A stretch of 64,000 nucleotides of DNA, taken from contig NZ_CP117709.1 of the NCBI RefSeq assembly GCF_028622875.1, positions 7,505,001 to 7,569,000 on the forward strand, written 5' to 3'. The stretch is from Streptomyces sp. MMBL 11-1 (lineage in GTDB: Bacteria; Actinomycetota; Actinomycetes; Streptomycetales; Streptomycetaceae). Both the position numbers and the translations under genes were made by a program. The notes below the pieces were generated by a model. It worked only from the letters and a program-made list of their open reading frames with translations. It did no database searches and was not told the origin of the DNA. Each line of letters starts with the position of its first letter. Within the stretch, counting starts at the first letter, position 1. Below, piece by piece: positions 52,598 through 61,971 of this stretch.

Positions 52598-54073
52598 GTG
52601 AAGCTGAGCGACCTCATGGCCGGGCAGGACCACCACGTGCTGCGGGGAATCCCCGCCCGCACGGACGTCACCGCCGGAGCGACGTTCGACGCGGACCGGG
52701 TCACCCCCGGATCCGTCTTCGCCGCGGTGCCCGGCCACGCCGCCGGCGGGCCCGAAGCCGTCGCCCCGGCGGTCGCCCGCGGCGCTGTCGCCGTACTCGT
52801 CGACGAGCAGGCGCCGCCGCTGCCCGAGGCGCTGGGCGACGTGTGCGCCGTACGCGTCCCCGACGTGCGCAGGGCCGCGGCGGTCCTCGCCTCGCGCTAC
52901 TTCGGTGAACCGGGCCGGGCGATGGACCTGATCGCCATCACCGGCACCAACGGCAAGACGTCCGTCTCGTACATGACCGAGTCGGTGCTGCGGCTCGCCG
53001 AGGGGACCCGGGTCGGGGTGATCGGCACGGCGGGCAGCCGCATCGGGGACGAGCCCATCCCGATGCCCCCCTCGGTGCTCACCACCCCGGAATCGCCCGA
53101 TCTCCAGTATCTGCTGGGGCACATGCGTGACCGCGCCACCGGCAGCGTCGTCCTGGAGGCCACCTCGATGGGGCTGCTGACGCACCGTCTGGACCGTACG
53201 TTCATCGATGTCGGCGTCTTCACCAACCTCACCCAGGACCACCTCGACGACCACGGCACCATGGAGAACTACCGGGACGCCAAACTCCGTCTCTTCCAGG
53301 GGCTGTGCCGCCGAGCCGTGGTCAACGCCGATGACCCGGTGGGCGCCGGGATCCGGGAACTGATGCCCGACGCCGTGACCACGTACGCCCTGGACGGCGA
53401 CGCCGACTACCGCGCGAGCGATCTCACCGTGGACGCCTCGGGTACCCGGTTCACGCTGCACCACGACGGCCGCAAGTACCCGGCGGCGATCCCCTCGCCG
53501 GGCCGGTTCTCGGTCTCCAACGCGCTGGCCGCGGTGGCGGCCTGTCACCTCCTCGGCCACGGGCTGGCCGGGCTGGTCGACGCGCTGCAGCGCATGCCGC
53601 AGATCCCCGGCCGCTTCGAACGCCTCCACACCTCCGGCGGCACCTCGGTGATCGTGGACTACGCCCACTCGCCGGACTCCCTCAGCAAGGTCCTCACCAC
53701 GATCCGGGGCTTCGCCAAGGGCCGGGTCATCACCGTCTTCGGCTGCGGCGGCGACCGCGACACCACCAAGCGGGCCGAGATGGGCGCCATCGCGGGCGCC
53801 CACTCCGACCTGTGCGTCCTCACCTCCGACAATCCCCGCTTCGAGGATCCCGAGGCCATCCTCGACGAGATCGCGCCCGGTATCGCGTCGGCCGGAACGC
53901 CGTTCGAGCGGATCACCGACCGTCGCCTGGCCATCGCCGCCGCGCTGGCGGAGGCCGGGCCGGCCGACATCGTCCTCATCGCGGGCAAGGGCAGCGAACC
54001 GCACCAGGCAGTCCGGGGCGAGCTGCTGCCGTTCAGCGACATGGCCACCGTGCGCGAACTGATCGGCGGATAG
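52598..54073 (+). CDS. murE: MurE-type UDP-MurNAc-tripeptide ligase
   Basis: 491 residues from GTG 52598. ATP site AITGTNGKTSVSYMTE, LTTPESPDLQ, and the DAP-selecting motif TSDNPRFEDP. It adds diaminopimelate to UDP-MurNAc-dipeptide. It is outside a division/cell-wall cluster, so it is probably a second, specialised MurE. Its role here is not evident from the neighbours. Confidence 0.85.
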   Translation: MKLSDLMAGQDHHVLRGIPARTDVTAGATFDADRVTPGSVFAAVPGHAAGGPEAVAPAVARGAVAVLVDEQAPPLPEALGDVCAVRVPDVRRAAAVLASRYFGEPGRAMDLIAITGTNGKTSVSYMTESVLRLAEGTRVGVIGTAGSRIGDEPIPMPPSVLTTPESPDLQYLLGHMRDRATGSVVLEATSMGLLTHRLDRTFIDVGVFTNLTQDHLDDHGTMENYRDAKLRLFQGLCRRAVVNADDPVGAGIRELMPDAVTTYALDGDADYRASDLTVDASGTRFTLHHDGRKYPAAIPSPGRFSVSNALAAVAACHLLGHGLAGLVDALQRMPQIPGRFERLHTSGGTSVIVDYAHSPDSLSKVLTTIRGFAKGRVITVFGCGGDRDTTKRAEMGAIAGAHSDLCVLTSDNPRFEDPEAILDEIAPGIASAGTPFERITDRRLAIAAALAEAGPADIVLIAGKGSEPHQAVRGELLPFSDMATVRELIGG

Positions 54074-54219
54074 GCGGGAGGGGCGCGCACGCGGGCGGAA
54101 CCGCAGACGGGCGGAACCGCAGACGGGCCGACGCGTACGCGGGCAGAGGCGGCGCACACGTACGGACGGCCGGAGAGCGGAGACCGGCAGACCGGCAGAG
54201 CGGGCAGCCGGTGGACCGG

Positions 54220-54283
54220 AAGGCCCGAAGGCCCGAAGGCCCGAAGGCCCGAAGGCCCGAAGGCCGGAAGGCCGGGAGACCGG
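54220..54283. repeat. 8-bp tandem repeat (AAGGCCCG)
   Basis: Six exact AAGGCCCG units followed by two AAGGCCGG units, in the 306-base gap before the esterase gene. A 16-bp direct duplication (GGGCGGAACCGCAGAC) lies just upstream at 54093-54124. Slippage-prone and likely variable between strains. Confidence 0.9.
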
Positions 54284-54379
54284 GGCAAGATCAATCCGGT
54301 GGCGGTGGCGCCGGAGGTCCGGCATGCTGGCCCGGCCGCGCCGAGCGCCGGACGGGGCGGGACGAGGGGAGTGGCAGCC

Positions 54380-55933
54380 GTGGACGTCTTCACGACGAAG
54401 TCCGGGAGCGTACGGGGGCGACGTGCCACCCGGGACCGCGGCGTCGTCGCCGTACGCGGAATCCCTTACGCGGCACCGCCGTTCGGCCGCCTCCGGTTCC
54501 GGGAGCCGCATCCGGTGGAACCCTGGGACGGTGTGCGGGACTGCACCGCCTTCGGGCCGGTGGCCCCGCAGTCGGCCGAACTGCCGGGCGCGCCGAGCTG
54601 GTCGCCCGGTGACGAGGACATCCTCACCCTGAACGTCTGGTCGCCCGCCGACGGGCCCGGTGACCTGCCCGTGCTGGTCTGGCTCCACGGCGGCGCGTAC
54701 GTCTTCGGCTCCTCGGCCCAGCCCGACTTCGACGGCACCGCACTGGCGGGCCGGGGACTCGTCGTCGTCACCCTCAACAGCCGCCTCGGCTTCGAGGGGT
54801 TCGGCCACGTGCCCGACGCCGACAGCGGCGCGCCCGTGCCCGACGCCGACAGCGGTGCCACGGCCTTCCCCGACAACCGGGGCCTCCTCGACCAGATCGC
54901 CGCCCTGGAATGGGTCCGCGACAACATCTCCGCGTTCGGCGGCTCGCCCGACCGGGTCACGCTGGCCGGACAGTCGTCGGGCGCCACTGCCGCGGCCTGC
55001 CTGGCAGTGGCCGGCCGGGCACGGGGACTGTTCCGCCGGGCCGTCCTGCACAGCGCCGTCAACGCCTTCGCCACGGTGGAGCAGGCGGCCCGCACCACCG
55101 CCGAGGTCGCGGCGGCGGCCGGGGTGCCCGCCACCCGCGCCGGGCTGCTCGCCGCCCCGCCCGAGGCCCTCGTGGCCGCGACGGACCGGGTCTGCGAGCG
55201 GTACGCACAGGACCCCGGCTCGGGGCAGCGCCACTACGACCCGGCGATCTACGGCCCGGTCGCCGACGGCGTACTCCTGACCGCCGACCCGCTGGAAGCA
55301 CTGGCGGCCGGAGCGGGTGGCACGGTGGAGCTGCTGGTCTGCCACACCACGGAGGAATACTGGCTCCTGGACGCGGTCGGCAGCAGCGCGAAGATCACGT
55401 CGGAGGCGCAACTGGCCGCCTTCGCGGCCGACTTCGGGCTGTCGGAACCGCTCGTCGAGGGCCACCGCGAGCGCCTGCCGGGCTCACCGGTCCTCGATGT
55501 CTATCTGTCCCTCTGCTCCGGCCTTCTGTTCGCCGAATACAGCACTCGCCTCGCCGAGGCCCACGCCCTGGCGGGCGGCCGGGTCTTCCTCGCCCGCTTC
55601 GACCGCCGCCGGGACCGTGCGGGGCAGCGGGTGCGCGCCTGGCACTGCGCGGACATCCCGTTCGCCTTCGGCAACCTCCACGAGGAGAGCGTCCACTTCC
55701 TCGTCGGCGGCCCGCCCGGCGCGGCCGACCAGGAACTGTCGCGGCGCATGACCCGTGCCTGGGCCGGGTTCGCCGCCCACGGGGACCCGGGCTGGGCGCC
55801 CCTCGACGGGCCCGCCGGGAGCGGGGCGACGGTACGGGACTGGCGTACGGCTGCGGAAGAACCCGCCGGGGCGGCGGGGCACGGCTTCCGTGACCTGTGG
55901 CGTACGGCCGGACTGCCCTCGCTGGCGCCCTGA
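54380..55933 (+). CDS. Type B carboxylesterase
   Basis: 517 residues from GTG 54380 (GGGGAG upstream). GIPYAAPPFGRLRF, LPVLVWLHGGAYVFGS and the nucleophile elbow AGQSSGA define the family. DEDILTLNVWSP is the usual Cys/Leu region. An 8-residue unit VPDADSGA occurs twice in succession, an in-frame 24-bp duplication in a surface loop. No signal peptide. Substrate unknown. Confidence 0.85.
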   Translation: MDVFTTKSGSVRGRRATRDRGVVAVRGIPYAAPPFGRLRFREPHPVEPWDGVRDCTAFGPVAPQSAELPGAPSWSPGDEDILTLNVWSPADGPGDLPVLVWLHGGAYVFGSSAQPDFDGTALAGRGLVVVTLNSRLGFEGFGHVPDADSGAPVPDADSGATAFPDNRGLLDQIAALEWVRDNISAFGGSPDRVTLAGQSSGATAAACLAVAGRARGLFRRAVLHSAVNAFATVEQAARTTAEVAAAAGVPATRAGLLAAPPEALVAATDRVCERYAQDPGSGQRHYDPAIYGPVADGVLLTADPLEALAAGAGGTVELLVCHTTEEYWLLDAVGSSAKITSEAQLAAFAADFGLSEPLVEGHRERLPGSPVLDVYLSLCSGLLFAEYSTRLAEAHALAGGRVFLARFDRRRDRAGQRVRAWHCADIPFAFGNLHEESVHFLVGGPPGAADQELSRRMTRAWAGFAAHGDPGWAPLDGPAGSGATVRDWRTAAEEPAGAAGHGFRDLWRTAGLPSLAP

Positions 55934-56090
55934 GGCTCCTGCCCCCAGCGGCCCGGCCCCCTCCGCCCTCGACCGGCTGGGCAGCCCGACGCCCGGGCCC
56001 GCGTGCGACAGCCATTCCGGCAGTGGCGGGCCCCGCCGGCGTGGACCCGGGGCCGGACTCACACGTGCACGGAGTCAGGACGGGACCCGG

Positions 56091-56909
56091 CTACCCGAAG
56101 CCGCCCGAGCGGGCCAGCCAGCGGCCCGCGTGCCGTGACACCTCGATGGGACGGCCGAAGCAGGCGGTCATGCGCTCCTGCGTGAGGACGTCCTCGACCG
56201 CCCCCGCCGCGAGGACACGCCCCTCACGCAGGAGCAGGGCGTGACCGATCGCCGGGGAGAGCTCCTCCACGTGGTGCGTGACCGTCACCGTTGACAACTC
56301 CGTACGGTTCACGGCGAGATGACGCATGGTGTCGACGAGGTCCTCGCGCGAGGGCAGATCGAGTGCGTTGAACGGCTCGTCCAGCAGCAACAGGGCCGGA
56401 TCCGCCATGAGGGCGCGGGCGATGAGGATCCGGGCGCGCTGGCCGCCCGAGCAGACGCCGTACGGACGGTCGGCGAGCTCCTTGACGTGAAGCTCGGCGA
56501 GCAGTCCGTGGGCACGCTCGCGCACTTCGTCGTCGTACGACTTCCACAGCGGCTGGACGGTGCCGGAGTGGCCGGTGAGGACGATGGTGTGGCCGGTGAG
56601 ATCCCCCGGGACGCGCTGGGAGGTGGAGACATGGCCGATGCGGGTGCGCAGCTCCCGCACGTCGACGCGGCCGAGCCGGTGGCCGAGGACGTCGACCGTG
56701 CCGGTGGTGGGGAAGGCGGTGGCGCCGACGAGACGCAGGACGCTGGTCTTGCCCGCCCCGTTGGGGCCGAGCAGCGCCCAGTGCTCACCCGCCCGGACGG
56801 TCCAGCCGACGTCGTCGAGGATGACCTGGCCCGTCGTGTGGCGGCGCATGCTCACGCCGTCGAGGGCGGCGACGACACGCCCGAGGCTGTTGCCGGTGTT
56901 TCCGTCCAT
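56091..56909 (-). CDS. ABC transporter ATP-binding protein
   Basis: 272 residues from ATG 56909 (AGGAG about ten bases upstream; ATG 56978 possible). Walker A LLGPNGAGKTSVL, signature CSGGQRARI, Walker B ALLLLDEPFNALDL and the switch His in VTVTHHVEEL. It resembles YlmA/ModF-type ATPases. No permease gene is adjacent, so the partner is unknown. Confidence 0.85.
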   Translation of the reverse strand: MDGNTGNSLGRVVAALDGVSMRRHTTGQVILDDVGWTVRAGEHWALLGPNGAGKTSVLRLVGATAFPTTGTVDVLGHRLGRVDVRELRTRIGHVSTSQRVPGDLTGHTIVLTGHSGTVQPLWKSYDDEVRERAHGLLAELHVKELADRPYGVCSGGQRARILIARALMADPALLLLDEPFNALDLPSREDLVDTMRHLAVNRTELSTVTVTHHVEELSPAIGHALLLREGRVLAAGAVEDVLTQERMTACFGRPIEVSRHAGRWLARSGGFG

Positions 56910-57054
56910 GCCGTCGTCCGGCTCCTTCGCCTCGATGCGTACCGCGTCTGCCGCACGGAGGGTAGCTGCAGTCGGCATCTATCCGCCGGGGTGACTGCAT
57001 CGCGGACACGGACCGGACCCGGCCGCATCTGCCCGTGCCTCGCGGCGGTGGGCC

Positions 57055-57417
57055 TCAGCGCCTGGCCAGGGCGAGCAGGCTCAGCCCGAACATCAGGACT
57101 CCCAGGGGGAGATGGACCGACGGAAGGTGCGCGATGCCGACCGCTACCTGGACGGAGGCCAGGACCAGGAAGCCCGACGCGTGCAGGACGGGCCGGGGCG
57201 AGCCACCGCCCGGCTTCCAGGCCAGTACCGCGGCGAGTACGTACAGCATCGACGCCCCGTACATCACGCGCGCACCGACGCTGTGCAGCATCTCCCCGTA
57301 GGACGAGGTCATCAGCAGTCCGGAGGAGACCGCTTGAAGGAAGATCGTCAGAGTCTGCAGGGCGATCGCGATCCGAAGGAACGAGAACGCGCGCCGTGCC
57401 GGCACCGGAGTGGCCAT
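57055..57417 (-). CDS. Four-helix integral membrane protein
   Basis: 120 residues with four hydrophobic helices (FLRIAIALQTLTIFLQAV, MYGASMLYVLAAVLAW, ASGFLVLASVQVAVGI, GVLMFGLSLLAL). No recognised function. Divergent from the sigma factor gene, with a 96-base gap, so it may be a target or partner of it. Confidence 0.7.
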   Translation of the reverse strand: MATPVPARRAFSFLRIAIALQTLTIFLQAVSSGLLMTSSYGEMLHSVGARVMYGASMLYVLAAVLAWKPGGGSPRPVLHASGFLVLASVQVAVGIAHLPSVHLPLGVLMFGLSLLALARR

Positions 57418-57513
57418 GCCATGCCCCTTTTCCGCCCGTGGGCAGTCGATCGGTAAGGTCTCACCAACCCGACGACACGGGCCGGCGAAAGGTCAGGCGA
57501 AGGGGGCCGGAGG

Positions 57514-58413
57514 ATGGGGGCGGCGGGGGCGGGCGCCGAGGCGACGGCCGGTGAGCGCGGCCGACTGATCAATGTGGCCTACCGGTTGCTCGGATCGCTC
57601 GCGGAGTCCGAGGACGCCGTGCAGGAGGCCTTCGCGCGCTGGTACGCACTGCCGCGGAGCCGGCGGGACGAGATCGTGTCGCCCGGCGCCTGGCTGACGA
57701 CCGTGACCGGCCGCATCTGCCTGGACGTGCTCGGCTCGGCGCGGGTCCGGCGCGAACGCTACGTCGGCGCGTGGCTGCCCGACCCCCTGCCCGACCCCGT
57801 CGAGCGCGGCGGCGGCCGGGGATCCGACCCCGCGGACCGGATGGTCCTGGACGAGTCGGTGACCATGGCCTTCCTCGTGGTCCTGGAGACGATGACCCCC
57901 GCCGAGCGTGTCTCGTTCGTTCTGCACGATGTCTTCCGCTACCCCTTCGCGGAGATCGCCGGCGTACTCGGCCGGACCCCCGCCGCCTGCAAGCAGCTCG
58001 CGTCCTCCGCCCGGCGACGGGTGCCCGACGCCCGGACCCCGGTGGCGGCGGACGCGCGGCCCGAGGTGGTGCGGCGAGTCAAGGAGGCTTGGGAGAACAA
58101 GGACATCGCGGCCCTCGTCGACCTCCTCGACCCGTCCGCCGTCATGACCGCCGACGGCGGCGGTCTGGTCGGTGCCGCCCTGCGCCCGGTCGAAGGAGAC
58201 GCGCGCATCGCCTCGTACATGGTCGCCATCGCCGACCGGGCCCCGGGGCTGGAACTCCTGGAACGGTCGGTCAACGGTGCGCCGGGCCTGGTGGCGCTGC
58301 GGGGCGGTGTCGTCCTGACCGTGGCCTCGTTCGACGTGACCGACGGCCGCGTCGCCCGGATCTGGGTGGTCCGCAACCCGGAGAAGCTGCGGCCGTGGAT
58401 GCCGCCGGGGTGA
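57514..58413 (+). CDS. ECF41/SigJ-type sigma factor with SnoaL-like C-terminus
   Basis: 299 residues. Region 2 (LINVAYRLLGSLAESEDAVQEAF), region 4 (YPFAEIAGVLGRTPAACKQLASSARRR), then a C-terminal domain with SAVMTADGGGLVGAAL, close to the DGGGK motif of ECF41 sigma factors, which tunes activity in place of an anti-sigma factor. The motif Lys is replaced here by Leu. The usual carboxymuconolactone-decarboxylase-like partner is not next to it. Confidence 0.85.
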   Translation: MGAAGAGAEATAGERGRLINVAYRLLGSLAESEDAVQEAFARWYALPRSRRDEIVSPGAWLTTVTGRICLDVLGSARVRRERYVGAWLPDPLPDPVERGGGRGSDPADRMVLDESVTMAFLVVLETMTPAERVSFVLHDVFRYPFAEIAGVLGRTPAACKQLASSARRRVPDARTPVAADARPEVVRRVKEAWENKDIAALVDLLDPSAVMTADGGGLVGAALRPVEGDARIASYMVAIADRAPGLELLERSVNGAPGLVALRGGVVLTVASFDVTDGRVARIWVVRNPEKLRPWMPPG

Positions 58414-58422
58414 GGGTCGCCG

Positions 58423-58998
58423 CTATCCGCGCAGGTCGAGCCGCATCAGGACGCGGGGATGCCCGGCCAGTACCGAGGTGGTGTCGGCGGCGTGGACGAA
58501 CCCGGCGCGCTCGAAGTTCCTCCGGATGCCGGGGTAGGCCATCGTCGGATCGACCTTGGCGTCACCGCTGTCGAGCGGGTACGCCTCGACCGTCGGCGCA
58601 CCGTGGGCGCGGGCGAACCCGGCCGCACCGGCGATCAGCTCGTGCGAGATCCCCTTGCCGCGGTGACCGGGGCGGACCCGGATGCACCACAGGGACCAGA
58701 CCGGGAGGCCGTCGACGTACGGGATCTTCCGGCTGCGGGCGAAGGCGGTGTCCGAGCGCGGCGCCACGGCGGCCCAGCCCACCGGCTCGTCGCCGTCGTA
58801 GGCGAGCACCCCCGGCGGAGGCTCCGCACGGCACAGCCGGGCGGCGTACTCACCGCGCGCCGGACCTCGGAGCTCGGTGTTGAGCTTGGACGGAATCCGG
58901 TAGCTCAGGCACCAACAGACGTTGGCCTTCGGTGACTTCGGGCCGACCAGGGTGCGAACGTCCTCGAACACCGAGGCCGGGCGAACGACGATGGTCAT
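58423..58998 (-). CDS. GNAT-family N-acetyltransferase
   Basis: 191 residues from ATG 58998. LWCIRVRPGHRGKGISHELI is the acetyl-CoA motif, and NVCWCLSYRI near the N-terminus is typical of a Streptomyces GNAT subgroup. Convergent with the sigma factor gene. Substrate unknown. Confidence 0.82.
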   Translation of the reverse strand: MTIVVRPASVFEDVRTLVGPKSPKANVCWCLSYRIPSKLNTELRGPARGEYAARLCRAEPPPGVLAYDGDEPVGWAAVAPRSDTAFARSRKIPYVDGLPVWSLWCIRVRPGHRGKGISHELIAGAAGFARAHGAPTVEAYPLDSGDAKVDPTMAYPGIRRNFERAGFVHAADTTSVLAGHPRVLMRLDLRG

Positions 58999-59094
58999 GG
59001 TGCCACGATCCCACGACATACCCGCCGACGCCCGCGGGGAACCGCCCTCGACCGCACCGGGAGCGAACAGCCAGGGGGGCCGGGGCGCCCGTCC

Positions 59095-60135
59095 TCAGTA
59101 CGGCGGCAGCCGCAGCATCCCGGTGCCCTCGCGTACATCGTGCACGAGCCGGATCTCCCCCACCGGCCTGCCGTGCTCGTCCGTGGTCACCAGGGCCGCG
59201 TCGTCGCTGTTGACGCACTGCCCGCGCGCGTCCGGCTCGGGGCAGAACAGGACGTAGCCGGTCTGCCGGTCGACGCGGCCCGGCTCCAGCCGCCAGATCC
59301 ACTGATAGGTGCTCATGACCACCCGGGGGTAGGTGGCACGCAGTTGCTCCTGCACCGCCGCCTGCACGGTGTCGGCGAACTTCTGGCGCTCCCGGAGCGG
59401 GCGCACCGCCCGGGCGCTGCCCGTCGTGTCGACCCGGCCCGCCTCGATCTCGTAACTCGCCGAGAAGTAGGCCTGCTCGGTGAGCGAGGCGCGGAGGCCC
59501 GACCGGGTCAGCCGCATCACGGTGGGCCAGGACTCCTCGCCCTGGTCACGCCGGTCGGCGACGGACGGGGAGATCACGTTCACGTACGCCCCCTGAGCCT
59601 TCGCCAACGCGCTGTCGGCCTCGCTCGCCGTGACCCAGCGCTGGACGCACTCCCCGATCTCGCCGAGCACCTTCGCGACGGTGGCGTTCGTCAGCTCGGC
59701 CACGACGTAGGGCGGGGTGCCGGTCGGGCCCAGGGCGACGACCTCGTAACCGCAGGCGTCGAAGGCGCCCTTGAGCACCCGGAAGTCCTCGGCCTGCTGC
59801 CGTCCGCGCTTCATGGCCTCGGCCAGCGCGCCCGCGCAGTCCTTGCGGTCGCACGTGCCCTCGTCCGCCCTGTCCGTGTCGATGCGGAGCCGGACCACGG
59901 CGTCGCGGTCGTCGGTCACCGCGAACGTGACCTCCGAGCCGCCGGAGCCCGGGAAGAGCGTGCGCGCTCCGATCGCCGTGAGCTGTCCCGGGAAGTGCTT
60001 CTCGGCCAGTTCCTCCGCCGCCCGGCGGTCGTCGTCGGTGTCGACAACTCCGCACGCGCCCAACAGCATGACCAGCGAACCCGTCAGCGCGCCGGTCAGC
60101 GCGGCTCTCCACCGTCTGCGGCGTGATCCGGTCAT
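59095..60135 (-). CDS. SCO7460-type lipoprotein
   Basis: 346 residues; GGAGGAG six bases before ATG 60135. Signal with lipobox LLGAC (Cys near residue 28). The mature part is acidic and mixed alpha/beta, with Cys pairs (CDRKDC, LFCPEPDARGQC) that may be disulfide-bonded outside the cell. Function unknown. Confidence 0.75.
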   Translation of the reverse strand: MTGSRRRRWRAALTGALTGSLVMLLGACGVVDTDDDRRAAEELAEKHFPGQLTAIGARTLFPGSGGSEVTFAVTDDRDAVVRLRIDTDRADEGTCDRKDCAGALAEAMKRGRQQAEDFRVLKGAFDACGYEVVALGPTGTPPYVVAELTNATVAKVLGEIGECVQRWVTASEADSALAKAQGAYVNVISPSVADRRDQGEESWPTVMRLTRSGLRASLTEQAYFSASYEIEAGRVDTTGSARAVRPLRERQKFADTVQAAVQEQLRATYPRVVMSTYQWIWRLEPGRVDRQTGYVLFCPEPDARGQCVNSDDAALVTTDEHGRPVGEIRLVHDVREGTGMLRLPPY

Positions 60136-60314
60136 GGTCTGCTCCTCCGCCTGGCCCTGTCCGCTGTTCCTGTGACAGTAGGACGAGCGCCTGCGGGCCG
60201 GATGAGTACGCCTACTCAACCCGGTGCGCGGCACTCCGCGCACCTTTCCGACCTGACGTCGACATTGGCATGGACCTGACCATCGAACTCCGCTACAGTC
60301 CGGGACGGCATACC

Positions 60315-60328
60315 TGAGAGCGCTCTCA
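60315..60328. promoter_or_regulatory. LacI-type operator palindrome TGAGAGCGCTCTCA
   Basis: Perfect 14-bp palindrome with CpG centre, like CebR/LacI-family operators. It lies 15 bases after a TACAGT -10 (60294-60299; -35 TGGACC at 60271, 17-bp spacer) and 79 bases before the protease start. Its position downstream of the promoter suits repression. Confidence 0.75.
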
Positions 60329-60406
60329 AGCGGCACGATCGGCATGCGCTCCCGGGTGCCTCCCGTTCCACCCCACGTCGCTGGAACAACAGGAAGGGTC
60401 ACTCCC

Positions 60407-61552
60407 TTGAGACACGCAACCGTGCTGCGGACCGGTCTGTCCGCACTCCTGCTCCTCGGTGCCTGGGCCGCCGCCGGCCCGTCGTCCGCCTCCGCCGCCC
60501 CCGTCGGCTCCGCCGAGGCCCCCGCCTCCGCGGCCCTGCTCACCGCGATGCAGCGCGACCTCGGTCTCACCGAGGACGAAGCCGTCGAGAGGCTCGCCGA
60601 CGAGAAGGCGGCCACCGCCCTGGAGCCGAAGGCGCAGCGCGCCGCGGGCTCCGCCTTCGGCGGTTCCTGGTTCGACGCGAAGACCGGCAAGCTGGTCGTC
60701 GCCGTCACGAACGCCGAGAAGGCCGAGGCCGTCCGGGCCGCCGGCGCCGACGCCCGGCTCGTCGAGCACTCGGCGAAGCGGCTCGACGCGGCGAAGGCGC
60801 GGATCGACGCCCTGCCGGCGCCGTCCGGCGTGAGCAGCTGGCACGTCGACCCGGCGACCAGTAGCGTCGTCGTGAACGTCGTCGCCTCCGAGCGGCGTGA
60901 CAACGATGTCCGGTCCTTCGTCGCCAAGGCGCGCGAGGCCGGGCCCGTGACCGTCGAGACGACCGCCGAAGCGCCGCAGACCTTCGCCGCGGGAACGGTC
61001 GGAGGCGACCCGTACTACACGGGCAACGTGCGCTGTTCGATCGGCTTCTCCGTCCACGGAGGCTTCGTCACCGCCGGGCACTGCGGCGGCGCCGGCCAGT
61101 CCGTGCGCGGCTGGGACGGCTCGGCCATCGGCAACTTCCAGGGCTCGTCCTTCCCCGGCAACGACTACGCCTGGGTGAACGTGGCCAACGGCTGGTGGAC
61201 CGTGCCGGTCGTCCTTGGTTGGGGCACCGTCTCCGACCAGCTGGTCCGGGGCTCGAACGAGGCGCCGATCGGCGCTTCCATCTGCCGCTCCGGCTCCACC
61301 ACGCGCTGGCACTGCGGCAGGGTCCTCGCCAAGAACGAGACCGTCAACTACAGCCAGGGCGCCGTGCATCAGATGACCAAGACGAGCGTCTGCGCCGAGG
61401 GCGGCGACTCCGGCGGCTCGTTCATCAGCGGCGACCAGGCCCAGGGCGTCACCTCCGGCGGCTGGGGCAACTGCTCCGGCGGCGGGGAGACCTGGCACCA
61501 GCCGGTCAACGAGATCCTCAACCGGTACGGGCTGACCCTGCACACCGCGTGA
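60407..61552 (+). CDS. Secreted streptogrisin-type serine protease precursor
   Basis: 381 residues from TTG 60407, with GGAAGGG about eight bases upstream. Signal peptide (LSALLLLGAWAAAGPSSASA), then an alpha-lytic-protease-type prodomain (residues ~45-190). The mature S1 protease starts near a QTFAAGTVGG-like site. Triad: His in TAGHCGG (~225), Asp in GNDYAW (~253) and Ser in GGDSGGS (~335). The prodomain folds and is then cut off outside the cell. Controlled by a LacI-type operator; ended by a strong terminator. Confidence 0.92.
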   Translation: MRHATVLRTGLSALLLLGAWAAAGPSSASAAPVGSAEAPASAALLTAMQRDLGLTEDEAVERLADEKAATALEPKAQRAAGSAFGGSWFDAKTGKLVVAVTNAEKAEAVRAAGADARLVEHSAKRLDAAKARIDALPAPSGVSSWHVDPATSSVVVNVVASERRDNDVRSFVAKAREAGPVTVETTAEAPQTFAAGTVGGDPYYTGNVRCSIGFSVHGGFVTAGHCGGAGQSVRGWDGSAIGNFQGSSFPGNDYAWVNVANGWWTVPVVLGWGTVSDQLVRGSNEAPIGASICRSGSTTRWHCGRVLAKNETVNYSQGAVHQMTKTSVCAEGGDSGGSFISGDQAQGVTSGGWGNCSGGGETWHQPVNEILNRYGLTLHTA

Positions 61553-61669
61553 CCCGGGGGAGCCGCACCGTCGGCGTCCCCGGCGGAGCGGCCCCCGCCG
61601 GCGGGTGAGGCCCCGGGCTGCGAGCGGTCCGGGGCGGCCGGAACCCATTGGCCCGGCGAAAGCACGGTG

Positions 61670-61697
61670 AGCGGCCCCGCGAGAGCGCGGGGCCGCT
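61670..61697 (+). terminator. Strong stem-loop terminator of the protease gene
   Basis: AGCGGCCCCGCG and CGCGGGGCCGCT form a perfect 12-bp stem with an AGAG loop, followed by TCCTTGTGT. 118 bases after the stop codon. Confidence 0.9.
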
Positions 61698-61775
61698 TCC
61701 TTGTGTGGGGCCCCGGAGGGGGGCGACCCCCCTGGCGGCCCAACAGCTCCCGCGCAGCGCGTTGTTCACGCGCTA

Positions 61776-61805
61776 TTGACACCCTCTCCGCACCGGCGCA
61801 ACACT
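61776..61805 (+). promoter_or_regulatory. Promoter of the DUF1996 gene
   Basis: TTGACA (61776-61781), 18-bp spacer, AACACT (61800-61805). The -35 is a perfect match to the housekeeping consensus, and the operator palindrome begins 11 bases further on, about where transcription should start. Confidence 0.75.
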
Positions 61806-61816
61806 GACACCGCCTT

Positions 61817-61830
61817 GGAGAGCGCTCTCC
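61817..61830. promoter_or_regulatory. LacI-type operator palindrome GGAGAGCGCTCTCC
   Basis: Perfect 14-bp palindrome just downstream of the DUF1996 promoter, sharing the 12-bp core GAGAGCGCTCTC with the sites at 60315 and 63132. Confidence 0.75.
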
Positions 61831-61971
61831 CGAAGGGTCCCGCGGCCCCTCGCGGTCCGTCGGCCTCGTGACACGCAGGGCGGAATCTCTCCCCGGCCGC
61901 ACCGCCCAGCTCACCCTTTCCCCCCACCGTGCACCCGATGTGCAGGGATGAAGAGCGGCATGGAGGTCCCC

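Noticed and set aside
52493..55465. 990-codon minus-strand frame opposite murE and the esterase
   Set aside because: Low-complexity Arg/Gly/Val-rich antisense frame; both opposite genes are certain.
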